DNA of 64,000 bases from an uncultured Bacilli bacterium (GCA_934157235.1 CAKPHH010000006.1:1-64000); one strand, 5' to 3'. Positions 25,382 through 35,245 are shown, counted from the first letter of the stretch. The notes: generated from the sequence alone by a model not told the origin. Program-made: numbers and translations.

Positions 25382-27457
25382 TTATTCATTAGTTACAGTA
25401 ATGTCACCATACCAGTTTTCAACAACTCCTGTTTCAAAGGTTGCGGCACTTGGTCCTCCGGTTATCGATTGCCAATTAAAACTCTTTCCAGTTTTGTTAA
25501 CTATTTTTGTTAGAGAGCCATTACGACTTACCCAAGATATTTCTTTATAGAAGGCTTTTGAACCGATTTGAGTTACATTTTTAGGTATTACGACTGTTCC
25601 TTCTAACTGGCAAAGGTCAAAGGCATTATTTTTGATAGCAGTTACACTATCTGGTATTGTTACTGATTTAATATAACTACGCGAAAAAGAATTTGGGCCA
25701 ATTGTGACAATAGTATTTGGTATCATTACATTTTGAGTATTTATTCCACCATAGGCATATAAGTATGTATTGTTGATGGTGCCATCAGAATTTCTTCCGT
25801 AGATGAAACCATCTGTTAAATTTCCATCGCCATTATCGACTTTTGTTAATCTGTTTTGTTCAAAAGTCATGGTGCCAGTATACTTTATCTTGGCTGGTAA
25901 TTTTAAGGTTCCTTTTAAGGATAAATGACGAAAGGCACTTTCACCTAGAGTTGTTAGAGTTACACCATTTACTTGGGTTGGAACAGTTATATTATTTCTA
26001 CTTGCTCCAGAGTAACCAATTATTGTTGAATAATCTATTCCAGATGTTGTCCTTTTATAAATCCAGATATCTCCTGAAGTTACAGAGTTAACATTAAAGG
26101 CCATTGCTCCTATAGAGGTTACAGATGATGGAATTTGTAATTGCTTTAGTTTATTATTATAGAAAGCTTCTTTACCAATTGTTTTGACATTATTAGTTAG
26201 GTTTACCTCACCTATTGAAGATGATGAAAAAGCACTATTTTCAATAGTCGTTACAGTATCCGGAATTATTACTTTCCAGTTTGATAAAGCCATACGTTCA
26301 AAAGCACCTGATCCAATAGTTTTTAAAGAATAAGTCTGATGGGTTTTACTATCTTCTTTGGTTGCAGGAATTTTAAATATTTTGTCTGGAAATTCTGATA
26401 AGTCACCTATATAACCAGTTACTTTAGTATAGTCATATTTTCCTGAGGCATCCCTGGCATAGATAAATGAGGCATTAGGGATATTATTATTACAAAAAGC
26501 ACAAGTTCCGATAGTTGTGGTTGGGCCTGGGACTAAGATTCCTAGTTCTTCACTTAATTTATTATATTGAAAAGCTCTAGCACCGATCGATTGTAGTGTT
26601 TTTTCTAGACTTAGTTTAGAAATATTTTGATTTCTGAAAGCTTCGCCATCAATTGTTGTGACACTGGCAGGAATAATTACAGTGGTTAGTTTGTTATAAG
26701 CAAAGGCTCTGTAGCCAATTGTTTTTACAGATGAAGGAATCATAATATTTGTTAGACCTTTGTTATTGAAGGCATAAGAGTATATTTCCTCAACTGTTCT
26801 TCCTTCTATTTTACTTGGTATAACAACATCTGTTCCACATTTAGTATTATAGAAAGTTAACTTGGCAGTAGTAGCATTTTTATATTGGAAACTGAAGCAT
26901 TGTTTAGCTTCTTCCTGACTCAGTTCAATTTCTGGTTCAACAGATATCTTAATACCACTTTTATCATAAACTACTACTTTACTTCTAGTACCGACTGGTC
27001 TAAAACTAACAGATTTTCGAGTATCCTGATAGACGTCTTTAGCTTTCATTTTGTCTCTTTCAACTAATGTTATTTTCCAACCTGCTCTATCGACGCCATT
27101 ATAGTAGTAATTGGTATTAACCTTAGAATTAATTAAACTCATAGTAGCAACGACATATGAATCACTCCACTCGGCAAAACCACTTTTGCCCCAGTTACCA
27201 CGATTATCAACTAAGTTAGCTATATGAATATAGTATGTTGTATCAGGATCATCTATTTCAAAAGTAGAATTTAAAACTTCTTTTTCAGCTTCATTTATAA
27301 ATGTTAGAGCACTATTTACATAAATGTCTTTTCTGGCATTAGTAATGACTAGTCCAATCGAAGGAATGGCAATAGCCATTAAAATACCCATGATAACTAT
27401 TACGGCTAAAAGTTCAATTAAGGTAAATCCTTTTTTACTGCTAATTACATTTCTCAT
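25382..27457 (-). CDS. Prepilin-type BspA/LRR_5 surface protein, paralogue 3
   Basis: A 691-residue paralogue: SSKKGFTLIELL leader, pilin-like region with NRGNWGKSGFAEW, LRR_5 repeats and the NWYGDITVTNE tail. AGGAG lies 9 bases before the ATG. The hairpin AAAACGTTTC/GAAACGTTTT after its stop lacks a long T run, so read-through into the next gene is likely. Confidence 0.8.
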   Translation of the reverse strand: MRNVISSKKGFTLIELLAVIVIMGILMAIAIPSIGLVITNARKDIYVNSALTFINEAEKEVLNSTFEIDDPDTTYYIHIANLVDNRGNWGKSGFAEWSDSYVVATMSLINSKVNTNYYYNGVDRAGWKITLVERDKMKAKDVYQDTRKSVSFRPVGTRSKVVVYDKSGIKISVEPEIELSQEEAKQCFSFQYKNATTAKLTFYNTKCGTDVVIPSKIEGRTVEEIYSYAFNNKGLTNIMIPSSVKTIGYRAFAYNKLTTVIIPASVTTIDGEAFRNQNISKLSLEKTLQSIGARAFQYNKLSEELGILVPGPTTTIGTCAFCNNNIPNASFIYARDASGKYDYTKVTGYIGDLSEFPDKIFKIPATKEDSKTHQTYSLKTIGSGAFERMALSNWKVIIPDTVTTIENSAFSSSSIGEVNLTNNVKTIGKEAFYNNKLKQLQIPSSVTSIGAMAFNVNSVTSGDIWIYKRTTSGIDYSTIIGYSGASRNNITVPTQVNGVTLTTLGESAFRHLSLKGTLKLPAKIKYTGTMTFEQNRLTKVDNGDGNLTDGFIYGRNSDGTINNTYLYAYGGINTQNVMIPNTIVTIGPNSFSRSYIKSVTIPDSVTAIKNNAFDLCQLEGTVVIPKNVTQIGSKAFYKEISWVSRNGSLTKIVNKTGKSFNWQSITGGPSAATFETGVVENWYGDITVTNE

Positions 27458-27554
27458 AATATGCTACTCCTCTTATTATGAGTTTATCATGATTTAAATT
27501 TTTTTGAAATAGCAATAGACAATTTTGTGATTAGTTAGATTACATTACATATAA

Positions 27555-27580
27555 AAACACTTCTGCAATTAGAAGTGTTT
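27555..27580 (-). terminator. Terminator after paralogue 2
   Basis: Perfect 10-bp stem AAACACTTCT / AGAAGTGTTT with loop of six, followed by TTATAT on the minus strand. It separates the 29654 gene from the 27457 gene. Confidence 0.65.
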
Positions 27581-27590
27581 GTTAGTTAGT

Positions 27591-29654
27591 TTAACCTTTT
27601 GTTACCGTTATATCGCCATACCAGTTTTCAATAGTACCTGTTTCAAAAGTGGCAGCACTTGGTCCTCCTGTGATTGTCTGCCAGTCAAAACTTCTTCCCG
27701 TTTTATTAACTATGGTTGTTAATTCACTATTAATGCCTGTCCAACTCATTTCTTTATGAAAGGCATTTCTTCCTATTTCCGTAACTGTTGAAGGGATTAC
27801 AACAGTACCTTTTAAGTGACAAACATCAAAAGCAGTTTCTCCAATACTTGTTACGCCTTCTGGTATAGTTACTGAAGCGATTTCACTATAGAAGAATGCA
27901 TTTGGACCGATTATCTTGACTGTATCAGGAACAGTGACGTTATAACGACCATTTCTACCATAACCATATAAGTAAGTTTTATTGATACTTCCATCAGAAT
28001 TTCTTCCATAGATGAAACCATCAGTTAAGATACCATCACCATTATCTACTTTAGTTAGTTTGCTTAAACTAAATACGGTACTACCGGTAAATTTAACTTT
28101 TGCTGGTAGGGTTAGTGTTCCTGTTAAATATACATAGCGAAACGCTCCATCGCCCAAGGTTTGTAAAGCTACACCATTTTTTGTAGTGGGTATTGTAAGA
28201 TTATTTCTATTACCACCAGAATAACCAATTATTGTTGAATAATCTATACCAGATGTTGTTCTCTTATAAATCCAAAGTTCTCCCGATGTTACTTTATTGT
28301 TATTGAAAGCTAACATATCAATTCTAGTTACTGAGGTTGGTATTTGAAGAGTTTTTAGATTATTAACATAGAAAGCTTGATAACCTATTGTCTTTAGATT
28401 AGTCAGTTTATCTAAATTGACAGATTTAATTCCGGCGAAAGCAAAGGCATCAGATTCAATACTAGTTACAGTGGTTGGTATTTCAACATCCCAGTTATCT
28501 AGTGTCATACGATTGAAGGCTCCATAGCCAATTGTTTTAAGTGCAACGCCTTCTTTTTGTGCAGGAATTACAAACTTATTGTTACTAAATTCCTTTAAAT
28601 CACCAATATAGCCAGTTATTCTTGTATAATCCGTTGTACCATTGGAATTTCTTTTATATAGAAATGCAGAACTTGGAAGATTATTATTACAAAAAGCACA
28701 AGATCCAATTGCAGTGTTAGCACCTGGTACTAGGACCTCTATTGTATCTGATAATAAATTATATTGAAAAGCTCTAGCACTTATTGTATTTAAGGATTCA
28801 GCTAAATTTATTTTAGTAAGACTATTTTTCATGAAAGCTTCTGTACCGATTGTTGTGACACTTGAAGGAACAACTACAGTAGTTAATTTATTATAGGCAA
28901 ATGCTCTACTACCAATTGTTTTTATGGTACTTGGAATTTTTACGTTTGTTAGACCTTTGTTGTTGAAAGTATAAGAATGGATTTCATCAACTGTTCTACC
29001 TTCAATTTTACTTGGTATTGTTACCTCTGTTCCACAATTAGTGTTATAGTATGTTACTTTGGCAGATGTTGCACTTTTATATTGAAAACTAAAACATTTC
29101 TTGGCCTCGCCTTCACTCATGATAAGTTCTGGTTCGACAGATGATTTTATACCATTTTTATCATAAACGATTACTTTACTTCTACTACCGATTGGTCTAA
29201 AAGATATCTTTTTTTCAGAGTCTTGATAAATGTCATGCTTGTTTAACTTTTCTTTTTCGCGTAAAAGTATTTTCCAACCTGCTCTATCTACACCATTAAA
29301 ATAGTATGTAATGTTAACTTTAGAATTAACTAAATCCATAGCGGCAACAACATAGGAATCTTTCCAAGCGGCAAAGCCACTTTTTCCCCAGTTTGTACGA
29401 TCATCCACTAAATTAGCAATGTGAATATAGTATGTTGTGTCCGGATCATCTATTTCAAAAGTAGAATTTATTACTTCCTTTTCAGCCTCGCCAATAAAAG
29501 TTAAAACACTATTTATATAGATATCCTTTCTGGCCTCTGTAATGACTAGGCTAATAGATGGTATAGCAACAGCCATTAAGATACCCATGATTACGATTAC
29601 TGCTAAAAGTTCAATTAGGGTAAAACCCTTTTTACTGCTAATTATTTTTTTCAT
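27591..29654 (-). CDS. Prepilin-type BspA/LRR_5 surface protein, paralogue 2
   Basis: A 687-residue paralogue: SSKKGFTLIELL leader, pilin-like domain ending near IYQDSEKKISFRP, LRR_5 repeats and the ENWYGDITVTKG tail. AGGAG lies 9 bases before the ATG. It resembles paralogue 3 in the 150-200 region (shared GIKSSVEPEL-like segment). Confidence 0.8.
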   Translation of the reverse strand: MKKIISSKKGFTLIELLAVIVIMGILMAVAIPSISLVITEARKDIYINSVLTFIGEAEKEVINSTFEIDDPDTTYYIHIANLVDDRTNWGKSGFAAWKDSYVVAAMDLVNSKVNITYYFNGVDRAGWKILLREKEKLNKHDIYQDSEKKISFRPIGSRSKVIVYDKNGIKSSVEPELIMSEGEAKKCFSFQYKSATSAKVTYYNTNCGTEVTIPSKIEGRTVDEIHSYTFNNKGLTNVKIPSTIKTIGSRAFAYNKLTTVVVPSSVTTIGTEAFMKNSLTKINLAESLNTISARAFQYNLLSDTIEVLVPGANTAIGSCAFCNNNLPSSAFLYKRNSNGTTDYTRITGYIGDLKEFSNNKFVIPAQKEGVALKTIGYGAFNRMTLDNWDVEIPTTVTSIESDAFAFAGIKSVNLDKLTNLKTIGYQAFYVNNLKTLQIPTSVTRIDMLAFNNNKVTSGELWIYKRTTSGIDYSTIIGYSGGNRNNLTIPTTKNGVALQTLGDGAFRYVYLTGTLTLPAKVKFTGSTVFSLSKLTKVDNGDGILTDGFIYGRNSDGSINKTYLYGYGRNGRYNVTVPDTVKIIGPNAFFYSEIASVTIPEGVTSIGETAFDVCHLKGTVVIPSTVTEIGRNAFHKEMSWTGINSELTTIVNKTGRSFDWQTITGGPSAATFETGTIENWYGDITVTKG

Positions 29655-29745
29655 AATACGCTACTCCTATTATCTAGATTTTAACATAGAATTTTATTTT
29701 TTTAAAGTGTTATTGTTGTGGAGGGTAACTTTTTGGTTTACAAAG

Positions 29746-29776
29746 AAAGAGACTTTCTATAGTTAGAAGTCTCTTT
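29746..29776 (-). terminator. Hairpin after paralogue 1
   Basis: AAAGAGACTT / AAGTCTCTTT stem overlapping the TAA stop of the 31814 gene, followed by CTTTG on the minus strand. The T run is short, so termination may be partial. Confidence 0.5.
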
Positions 29777-31814
29777 AATTTTTGGTTATTTCGATATTTC
29801 CACTAGATGTTTTAACTGTACCTGCTTCAAAAGTGGCTTTTTCTGTTCCTCCAGTGATTACTTTCCAATCAAAGCTTTTTCCTGTTTTATTTATAATTTT
29901 TGTTAAGTTAGGATTGGATGATGAACTTTTATAGAAAGCTTGGTTATCTATAGAAGTTACTGTTGATGGAATTGTGATAGTACCTTTTAACTTACATGCA
30001 TTGAAGGCAAATTTATTTATTTTTTGTACACCTTCAGGAATGGTTACTGATATAGTATTACTATATTGGAAAGCTCCAGGGCCAATTATTTTTACTGTTG
30101 ATGGAATAACTACATTTTCTTGATTTGTTCTAGCGTAGGCAAATAAATAATTCTTATTAATGCTTCCGTCGGTGTTTCTGCCATAAACAAAACCATCCGT
30201 TAATGTTCCATCACCATTATCTATTTTAGGAATGTTTGCTCCTAAGAACATTGTTTCTCCTTTTAAAAGGACATTAGCTGGTATTTTTAAAGTTCCTGTT
30301 AAGCTTAAACTTCTAAATGAGGCATCAGCTATACTTTCAAGTTTTATACCATTAGTGGTAGAGGGAATTGTTATATCAGATTTGTTTGCTCCGGCATAAC
30401 CAATTATTGTTTTATAGTTAATGCCATTACTGTTTCTGCCATATATCCAAATATCTCCAGAAGTAACTTCATTTAAGTTAAAAGCTAGTTGGCCTATTTT
30501 AGTAACAGAGCTTGGGATATGTAAGGTTTTAATCTTGTCTCTTTCAAAGGCATTGTTACCAATCGTTTTTAGGGTATTTGGGAATTCTACACCTGTTAGT
30601 CCTGTATAAGCAAAAGCTAATTCACCGATTGTTTCTAGACCATCTGGTAATACCAGAGTTCTTCCTGATAAATTCATACTCATGAAAGCTCTATTTGAGA
30701 TATTCTTTAATGTTACACCTTTCTTGGTTCCTGGTATAGTAAATTTATCTTTAGGGATTTCGTTTGCGTCACCCATAAAACTTACTATTGTTGTATAATC
30801 CCAGCTACCATCAGTATTTCTCTTATATAAGAAAGATGCATTTGGTATTTTATTATTACAGAAAGCACATGATCCTATTACAGTTGATGACCCAGGGACA
30901 AGCGCTTCGATATCTTCAGTAATTTCATTTGATTTAAAGGCGCGCGCTCCGATTTTTTGAAGAGAAGCATCTAATTTTAACTTGTTTATTTTATTATTTA
31001 CGAAGGCTTCGGTACCGATTGTCTTAACACTTTTGGGAATAGTTACAGAAGTTAGATTGTTTACCGCAAATGCTCTTTCGCCAATTGACTCTACCGTATC
31101 TGGTATTAGAACATTAACAAGTCCTTTACCTACAAATGCTGAGTTATCTATTTTTACAACATCCATTTCGCCGATTCTATTTGGGATAGTAACATCATTA
31201 ATACAGGTTGGACTATATGCGGTAATACTTATTGTAGAAGCGGTTAGTTTTTTGTAAGTATAACATTTCTTGGCCTCTTCTTCCTCTAATGAGAAGAAAG
31301 GAGATTTAGTTGTATCTTTTAGACCATTGACATCATAAACAATGATTTTAGTTCTATTACCTACAGCTCTATACTCAACTTTTTTTCGGGATTGTTGGTA
31401 GATGTTACTTTTCTTCAATCTAGTTCTTTCAACTAATCTTATTTGCCAACCAGCTTGATCAACGCCATAAAAATAGTAATTATGTTCTTCTTTATTATTA
31501 ATTAGATCCATAGTTGCGACTACATAAGCATCAGCCCAGGTAGCAAAACCGCTTTTACCTAAATTGGTAGGATCATCTACTAAGTTAGCTATATGAATAT
31601 AATAAGTTGTATCTGGATCATCTATTTCAAAAGTAGAGTTTACAACTTCTTTTTCAGCCTCATTAATAAATGTTAAGACACTATTTAAATAAATATCTTT
31701 TCTAGCATCAGTAATTATTAATCCGATTGAAGGTATCGCAACAGCCATTAAGATACCTATGATGACAATTACCGCTAATAACTCGATCAATGTAAATCCT
31801 TTTGCATTCTTCAT
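29775..31814 (-). CDS. Prepilin-type BspA/LRR_5 surface protein, paralogue 1 (first)
   Basis: A 679-residue protein, the most 5' and most diverged of the five. Leader AKGFTLIELLAVIVIIG, pilin-like region (NSTFEIDDPDTTYYIHIANL), LRR_5 repeats, and a tail ending SSGNIEITK instead of the NWYGDIT form. AGGAG lies 8 bases before the ATG. The conserved first 150 residues, in contrast to diverged repeats, suggest a constant assembly domain and a variable binding domain. Confidence 0.8.
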   Translation of the reverse strand: MKNAKGFTLIELLAVIVIIGILMAVAIPSIGLIITDARKDIYLNSVLTFINEAEKEVVNSTFEIDDPDTTYYIHIANLVDDPTNLGKSGFATWADAYVVATMDLINNKEEHNYYFYGVDQAGWQIRLVERTRLKKSNIYQQSRKKVEYRAVGNRTKIIVYDVNGLKDTTKSPFFSLEEEEAKKCYTYKKLTASTISITAYSPTCINDVTIPNRIGEMDVVKIDNSAFVGKGLVNVLIPDTVESIGERAFAVNNLTSVTIPKSVKTIGTEAFVNNKINKLKLDASLQKIGARAFKSNEITEDIEALVPGSSTVIGSCAFCNNKIPNASFLYKRNTDGSWDYTTIVSFMGDANEIPKDKFTIPGTKKGVTLKNISNRAFMSMNLSGRTLVLPDGLETIGELAFAYTGLTGVEFPNTLKTIGNNAFERDKIKTLHIPSSVTKIGQLAFNLNEVTSGDIWIYGRNSNGINYKTIIGYAGANKSDITIPSTTNGIKLESIADASFRSLSLTGTLKIPANVLLKGETMFLGANIPKIDNGDGTLTDGFVYGRNTDGSINKNYLFAYARTNQENVVIPSTVKIIGPGAFQYSNTISVTIPEGVQKINKFAFNACKLKGTITIPSTVTSIDNQAFYKSSSSNPNLTKIINKTGKSFDWKVITGGTEKATFEAGTVKTSSGNIEITKN

Positions 31815-31887
31815 AACATTCGCTCCTATTATAATAGTAGTTTATCATATTTTTGTTATTTTTTAAATGCAAACTATGGGTTATTCT

Positions 31888-32592
31888 TTAAAACTCATAG
31901 TTTTCTAATGGAGATTGCTTTTCAATTTCTTTTAAGTAGTCCTTTATGCCTTCGGTAATAGAATAAGCCAACTTTTCTTGATAATCTTTCGATTGGAGAA
32001 GTCCACGTTCATAAGGATTTGATAGAAAGCCTGTTTCTACTAGGACTCCTGGCGTTGTTGTGTTTTTATACATGTAGAGATTTGTTTTTTTGATGTTGCG
32101 TTTACTCTTCTGATTGGTTTTAAATTGTTCCATTATTTTCTCAGCTAATATTTTATTATTAGGATTGATTGTATTATATAAAACTTCTGCTCCTCTATGT
32201 TTAGAATTTTCATACCAATTAATGTGAATAGAAATGTATAAGTCACTTTTATTTTCTTTAATTTTTAGAAGGCGTCGATATAAATCTCCCCTTTTCTTTT
32301 TTGAATCGTATATGGAAGATAAGTCGATATCGGAGTCTCTAATCATATAGACTATAGCGCCATTTTTTATTAGTTCCTCTTCTAATTTTTTGGATATTTC
32401 TAGATTTAAATCTTTTTCCTTTATAGTTCCATACATAGTTCCTGGATCTCTACCGCCATGGCCAGGATCAACAGTTACAATAACTCCAAGTAAGGGTAAT
32501 CGTTGAGCTGAAATAAGATCAATAGATAAGAGAAGAATTGTTAGAGTAATAATGATTATTGCTTTAAGTTTATATTTTAACATAAGTTTCAC
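31888..32592 (-). CDS. cwlD: N-acetylmuramoyl-L-alanine amidase, CwlD-like
   Basis: A 234-residue secreted or membrane-anchored Amidase_3 enzyme that cuts the amide between MurNAc and L-Ala. A hydrophobic N-terminus (residues 9-28) serves as signal or anchor. Zinc and catalytic residues: H45 in VDPGHGGRDPG, a Glu in KEKDLNLEI, H123 in SIHIN, and the catalytic Glu in VLVETGFLSN. Complete, in contrast to the broken homologue at 6,471. It starts with a GGTGAAA-type site. Family members in spore formers remodel the cortex; here a vegetative wall role is more likely. Confidence 0.85.
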   Translation of the reverse strand: MKLMLKYKLKAIIIITLTILLLSIDLISAQRLPLLGVIVTVDPGHGGRDPGTMYGTIKEKDLNLEISKKLEEELIKNGAIVYMIRDSDIDLSSIYDSKKKRGDLYRRLLKIKENKSDLYISIHINWYENSKHRGAEVLYNTINPNNKILAEKIMEQFKTNQKSKRNIKKTNLYMYKNTTTPGVLVETGFLSNPYERGLLQSKDYQEKLAYSITEGIKDYLKEIEKQSPLENYEF

Positions 32593-32751
32593 CTATGTAA
32601 GTATATGATTGTCGTGATAAAGATAGAAAAGACACTTTTATAGTAGTTTTGATAATATGCGTAAAGAAAAAGAAGACATTACCTTCTTGTATTTAATACA
32701 GCGTTAACTCATTTCTGTTCAATTGTCAATATTTTACAAACTTTCCTATAT

Positions 32752-32790
32752 AAAGCACAATGTCTTCTTAGTGAAAACATTGTGCTTTTT
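32752..32790. terminator. Bidirectional terminator
   Basis: A 12-bp perfect stem AAAGCACAATGT / ACATTGTGCTTT (32752-32763 and 32777-32788) with T on the plus side. It closes the 33355 gene on the minus strand. Confidence 0.8.
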
Positions 32791-32809
32791 TATAATGTAT
32801 AAGTTTATG

Positions 32810-33355
32810 TTAATGGAAAATTTTTATTGTTCCCTGAATCGCATTATAAGCCAGTGGATCTCTTATGGCAGTAAACGCCAATGCATAGTGTTGGTTAGTT
32901 TTCAATTCTTTAATTTGTATACAAGCAGCAGTTGGAACTCCGCCTGTTTCATAATACTTTACAAACTTACCAGTACTGATATTGTATACACCTATATTCA
33001 TTCTAGTTCCCTCAGTATTATAAGGCTTTATATTATAATCTAGATACATAATCCCATTACTATTAGGTGCAAAATAATAATTAGTGTATAACCAATTTAC
33101 TCTTACCTCAATCAAGTTTCCAGTGTATGGGTTGTTAGTCAAATTCCAGTATTTTGTTGGGACTGTTTTTGAACGCATAGTGCCATTTAAGACATCAGAT
33201 GGATTCATATAAAAAGTATCAGGGGCACTACTCTGCATTGACTTACTTATTTTTATATTTTCATCTATCTCATAGCTTTCTTTGGCATTCGCACTGATTG
33301 TTCCCATAAGAAATAACATGATTATAAATACTATCATCGTTGCAAACTTTTTCAA
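32810..33355 (-). CDS. Secreted protein of unknown function, coupled to XRE regulator
   Basis: A 181-residue protein. Residues 1-24 form a classic signal peptide ending ISANAKE. The mature part has no recognised domain; the pattern (NLIEVRVNWLYTNYYF, GIMYLDYNIKPY, HYALAFTAIRDPL) suggests a beta sandwich. The TTG start overlaps the TGA of the XRE-membrane gene upstream by 4 bases (TTGA), with AGGAG 10 bases before. Coupling implies a regulator-target or sensor-ligand relation. Ends in a strong terminator. Confidence 0.65.
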   Translation of the reverse strand: MKKFATMIVFIIMLFLMGTISANAKESYEIDENIKISKSMQSSAPDTFYMNPSDVLNGTMRSKTVPTKYWNLTNNPYTGNLIEVRVNWLYTNYYFAPNSNGIMYLDYNIKPYNTEGTRMNIGVYNISTGKFVKYYETGGVPTAACIQIKELKTNQHYALAFTAIRDPLAYNAIQGTIKIFH

Positions 33356-34062
33356 CTTCTTTCATCTCCTATCTTTTTACTTATATAGAATATCAATACA
33401 CCTATTGTTATTCTTATCAATATATCATTTATATCAAAAATGCCAAGTAGAAATAACCATTTTATAATTTCAAGAATTACATTTATTATGAGAGTTAGTT
33501 TAAAAAAGTTCTTACTATTTTTTATATAAAATAATAAACCAATGTTTATAAAAAATGAAATAGCAGTATTAACAAGGATATTTTGGAGACAACTTATGAT
33601 ACTTTTATTTATTATTGCCGAGTAAATATTACTGAATGGTATTAATGAAATATTATTGAATAGTTTAAAAATATAGCTATTGTCTAAGCCATAAAACCGA
33701 AAATTAAAATATACTATTGAGATTATTACTGATGTGAACAGTATAATTATCGATATTATAAGCGTTTTATTATATTTATTTTTCTCATTTATTTTTAACA
33801 AAGTTTGTAATAAAACATTTATATCTTTCTTTTCAGCCTGACTTTTTTCTTTAATATATTCACCGTTCAATAATTCTAATATTGATATATTTAAAACTTT
33901 TGATAATGGTTCTAATAAAGATATATCTGGGAAACCAATTCCTCTTTCCCAACGAGAGACGGCCTTATTTGTTACATTAATTTTTGTAGCCAACTCATTT
34001 TGCGTGAGATTATTTTTTACTCTTAACTGATATATAAACTTGCCAACTTTTTCTGAATCCAT
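33352..34062 (-). CDS. XRE-family regulator with membrane domain
   Basis: A 236-residue protein. Residues 8-62 are a Cro/C1 helix-turn-helix (LTQNELATKINVTNKAVSRWERG). A linker and about four transmembrane helices follow from residue 98 on. XRE proteins with membrane tails occur in gut Firmicutes, and presumably sense envelope state. A minus promoter TTGCTT, 18 bases, TATAAT lies just upstream. It is coupled to the secreted 181-residue protein. Confidence 0.75.
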   Translation of the reverse strand: MDSEKVGKFIYQLRVKNNLTQNELATKINVTNKAVSRWERGIGFPDISLLEPLSKVLNISILELLNGEYIKEKSQAEKKDINVLLQTLLKINEKNKYNKTLIISIIILFTSVIISIVYFNFRFYGLDNSYIFKLFNNISLIPFSNIYSAIINKSIISCLQNILVNTAISFFINIGLLFYIKNSKNFFKLTLIINVILEIIKWLFLLGIFDINDILIRITIGVLIFYISKKIGDERS

Positions 34063-34285
34063 AATTTCTTTTCTCCTTTTTATTAATTATAAGATTTTTT
34101 CATAAATAAAAGCAATCGATGGAACATAGACTTGCTGAATTTTTAAGCCTATTTAGACTTTTTAATTAGATACTTGATTATCATAGAACTTCATTTACAG
34201 ATGTTGTGTATACTTTGGTATTTAAGAATTGAAAAATATGTAAAGTTACTTTTTTTATGCTATTCTATAATAAAGAGGTGAATAT

Positions 34286-35149
34286 ATGGAAGAGAAGAAA
34301 GAAGTAAGTGTTAAAAATACTAAAAGTACGACATTAGTGATTGTGATGCTTATGATAGTAATACTTGGGCTAGCTGGATTAGTTTTTTATCAAAATAAAT
34401 TGTTAGATAAAGAAAGAGAAAAGGTGAATTCCAATAAAACGGATAACACTACTAGTGAAGTAGAGCAAAAAAGGTTTAGTGAAGAGGAATTAAATAACTA
34501 TTTAAAAATGGTTCCTTATTTACAAGAATATAATTCTGATGCTGGTTATGAAGAAATGTATGATTATAATGAAGATGCTTATACTGGCAAATTGGTAACG
34601 GCTAATGATTTGAATGTAAAACTATTATTAGCTCAGGCCTATAGATATGCTGAACGTACTAATGTACAGCATTCAATTAATCATCCCATTTGTGGTAATG
34701 ATCTTTGTACAGCAGATATATATGTAGAGGAGAAGACATTTAAAGAAACTGTTAAAGATATGTATAATATCGACACAATAAAAGTTGATGGTTTTAATAC
34801 CGGAGAAGGGTATGTTAAGCTTTCTAAAGGCTATTACGCAGCAATTATGACTAGAGGAAGCACTCCGATACATAAGTATAATAAATTAATTAAATATGAG
34901 GTTAAAGATAATGATTTAATTATTTATGAAAAGGTTTTATTTACTGCTGGAGTATCTGCAGTAACGTACGTATTGAAAACTACTAATAGTGACCTTTCTA
35001 CATCATTAATTCAACCTACATTAGGTAATTTTGATGAAGCTGAGAAATATGCTTTAAACAATATTGATTCAGGAAATACTTATAAACATACATTTAAAGT
35101 AAATAATGAAGGTAATTATTATTGGTATAGTAGTGAATTAAGTAACTAG
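34286..35149 (+). CDS. Membrane-anchored extracellular protein, unknown
   Basis: A 287-residue protein with one transmembrane helix (about 15-35, TTLVIVMLMIVILGLAGLVF), a short coiled linker, and an extracellular domain of unknown type (Cys pair in ICGNDLCTADIYV). GAGGTG precedes the ATG, and TATAAT stands 15 bases further up. The last 18 codons and the following 20 bases occur again 3.7 kb away (38,832-38,881), showing a past duplication or recombination. Confidence 0.65.
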   Translation: MEEKKEVSVKNTKSTTLVIVMLMIVILGLAGLVFYQNKLLDKEREKVNSNKTDNTTSEVEQKRFSEEELNNYLKMVPYLQEYNSDAGYEEMYDYNEDAYTGKLVTANDLNVKLLLAQAYRYAERTNVQHSINHPICGNDLCTADIYVEEKTFKETVKDMYNIDTIKVDGFNTGEGYVKLSKGYYAAIMTRGSTPIHKYNKLIKYEVKDNDLIIYEKVLFTAGVSAVTYVLKTTNSDLSTSLIQPTLGNFDEAEKYALNNIDSGNTYKHTFKVNNEGNYYWYSSELSN

Positions 35150-35166
35150 TATATAAAAGAAAAAAG
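35117..35166 (+). repeat. 50-bp exact direct repeat, copy 1
   Basis: Covers the last codons and 3' flank of the 34286 gene. Identical to 38832-38881. Confidence 0.85.
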
Positions 35167-35190
35167 TCATCGGAATAGTCCGGTGGCTTT
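35163..35190 (+). terminator. Terminator of the 34286 gene
   Basis: AAAGTCATCGG / CCGGTGGCTTT stem with wobble pairs, loop AATAGT, then TTTT. Confidence 0.8.
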
Positions 35191-35245
35191 TTTTGCTTTT
35201 GTAAAAGTATATGTTATACACATACTTCTTGTTTAAATTATTAAT

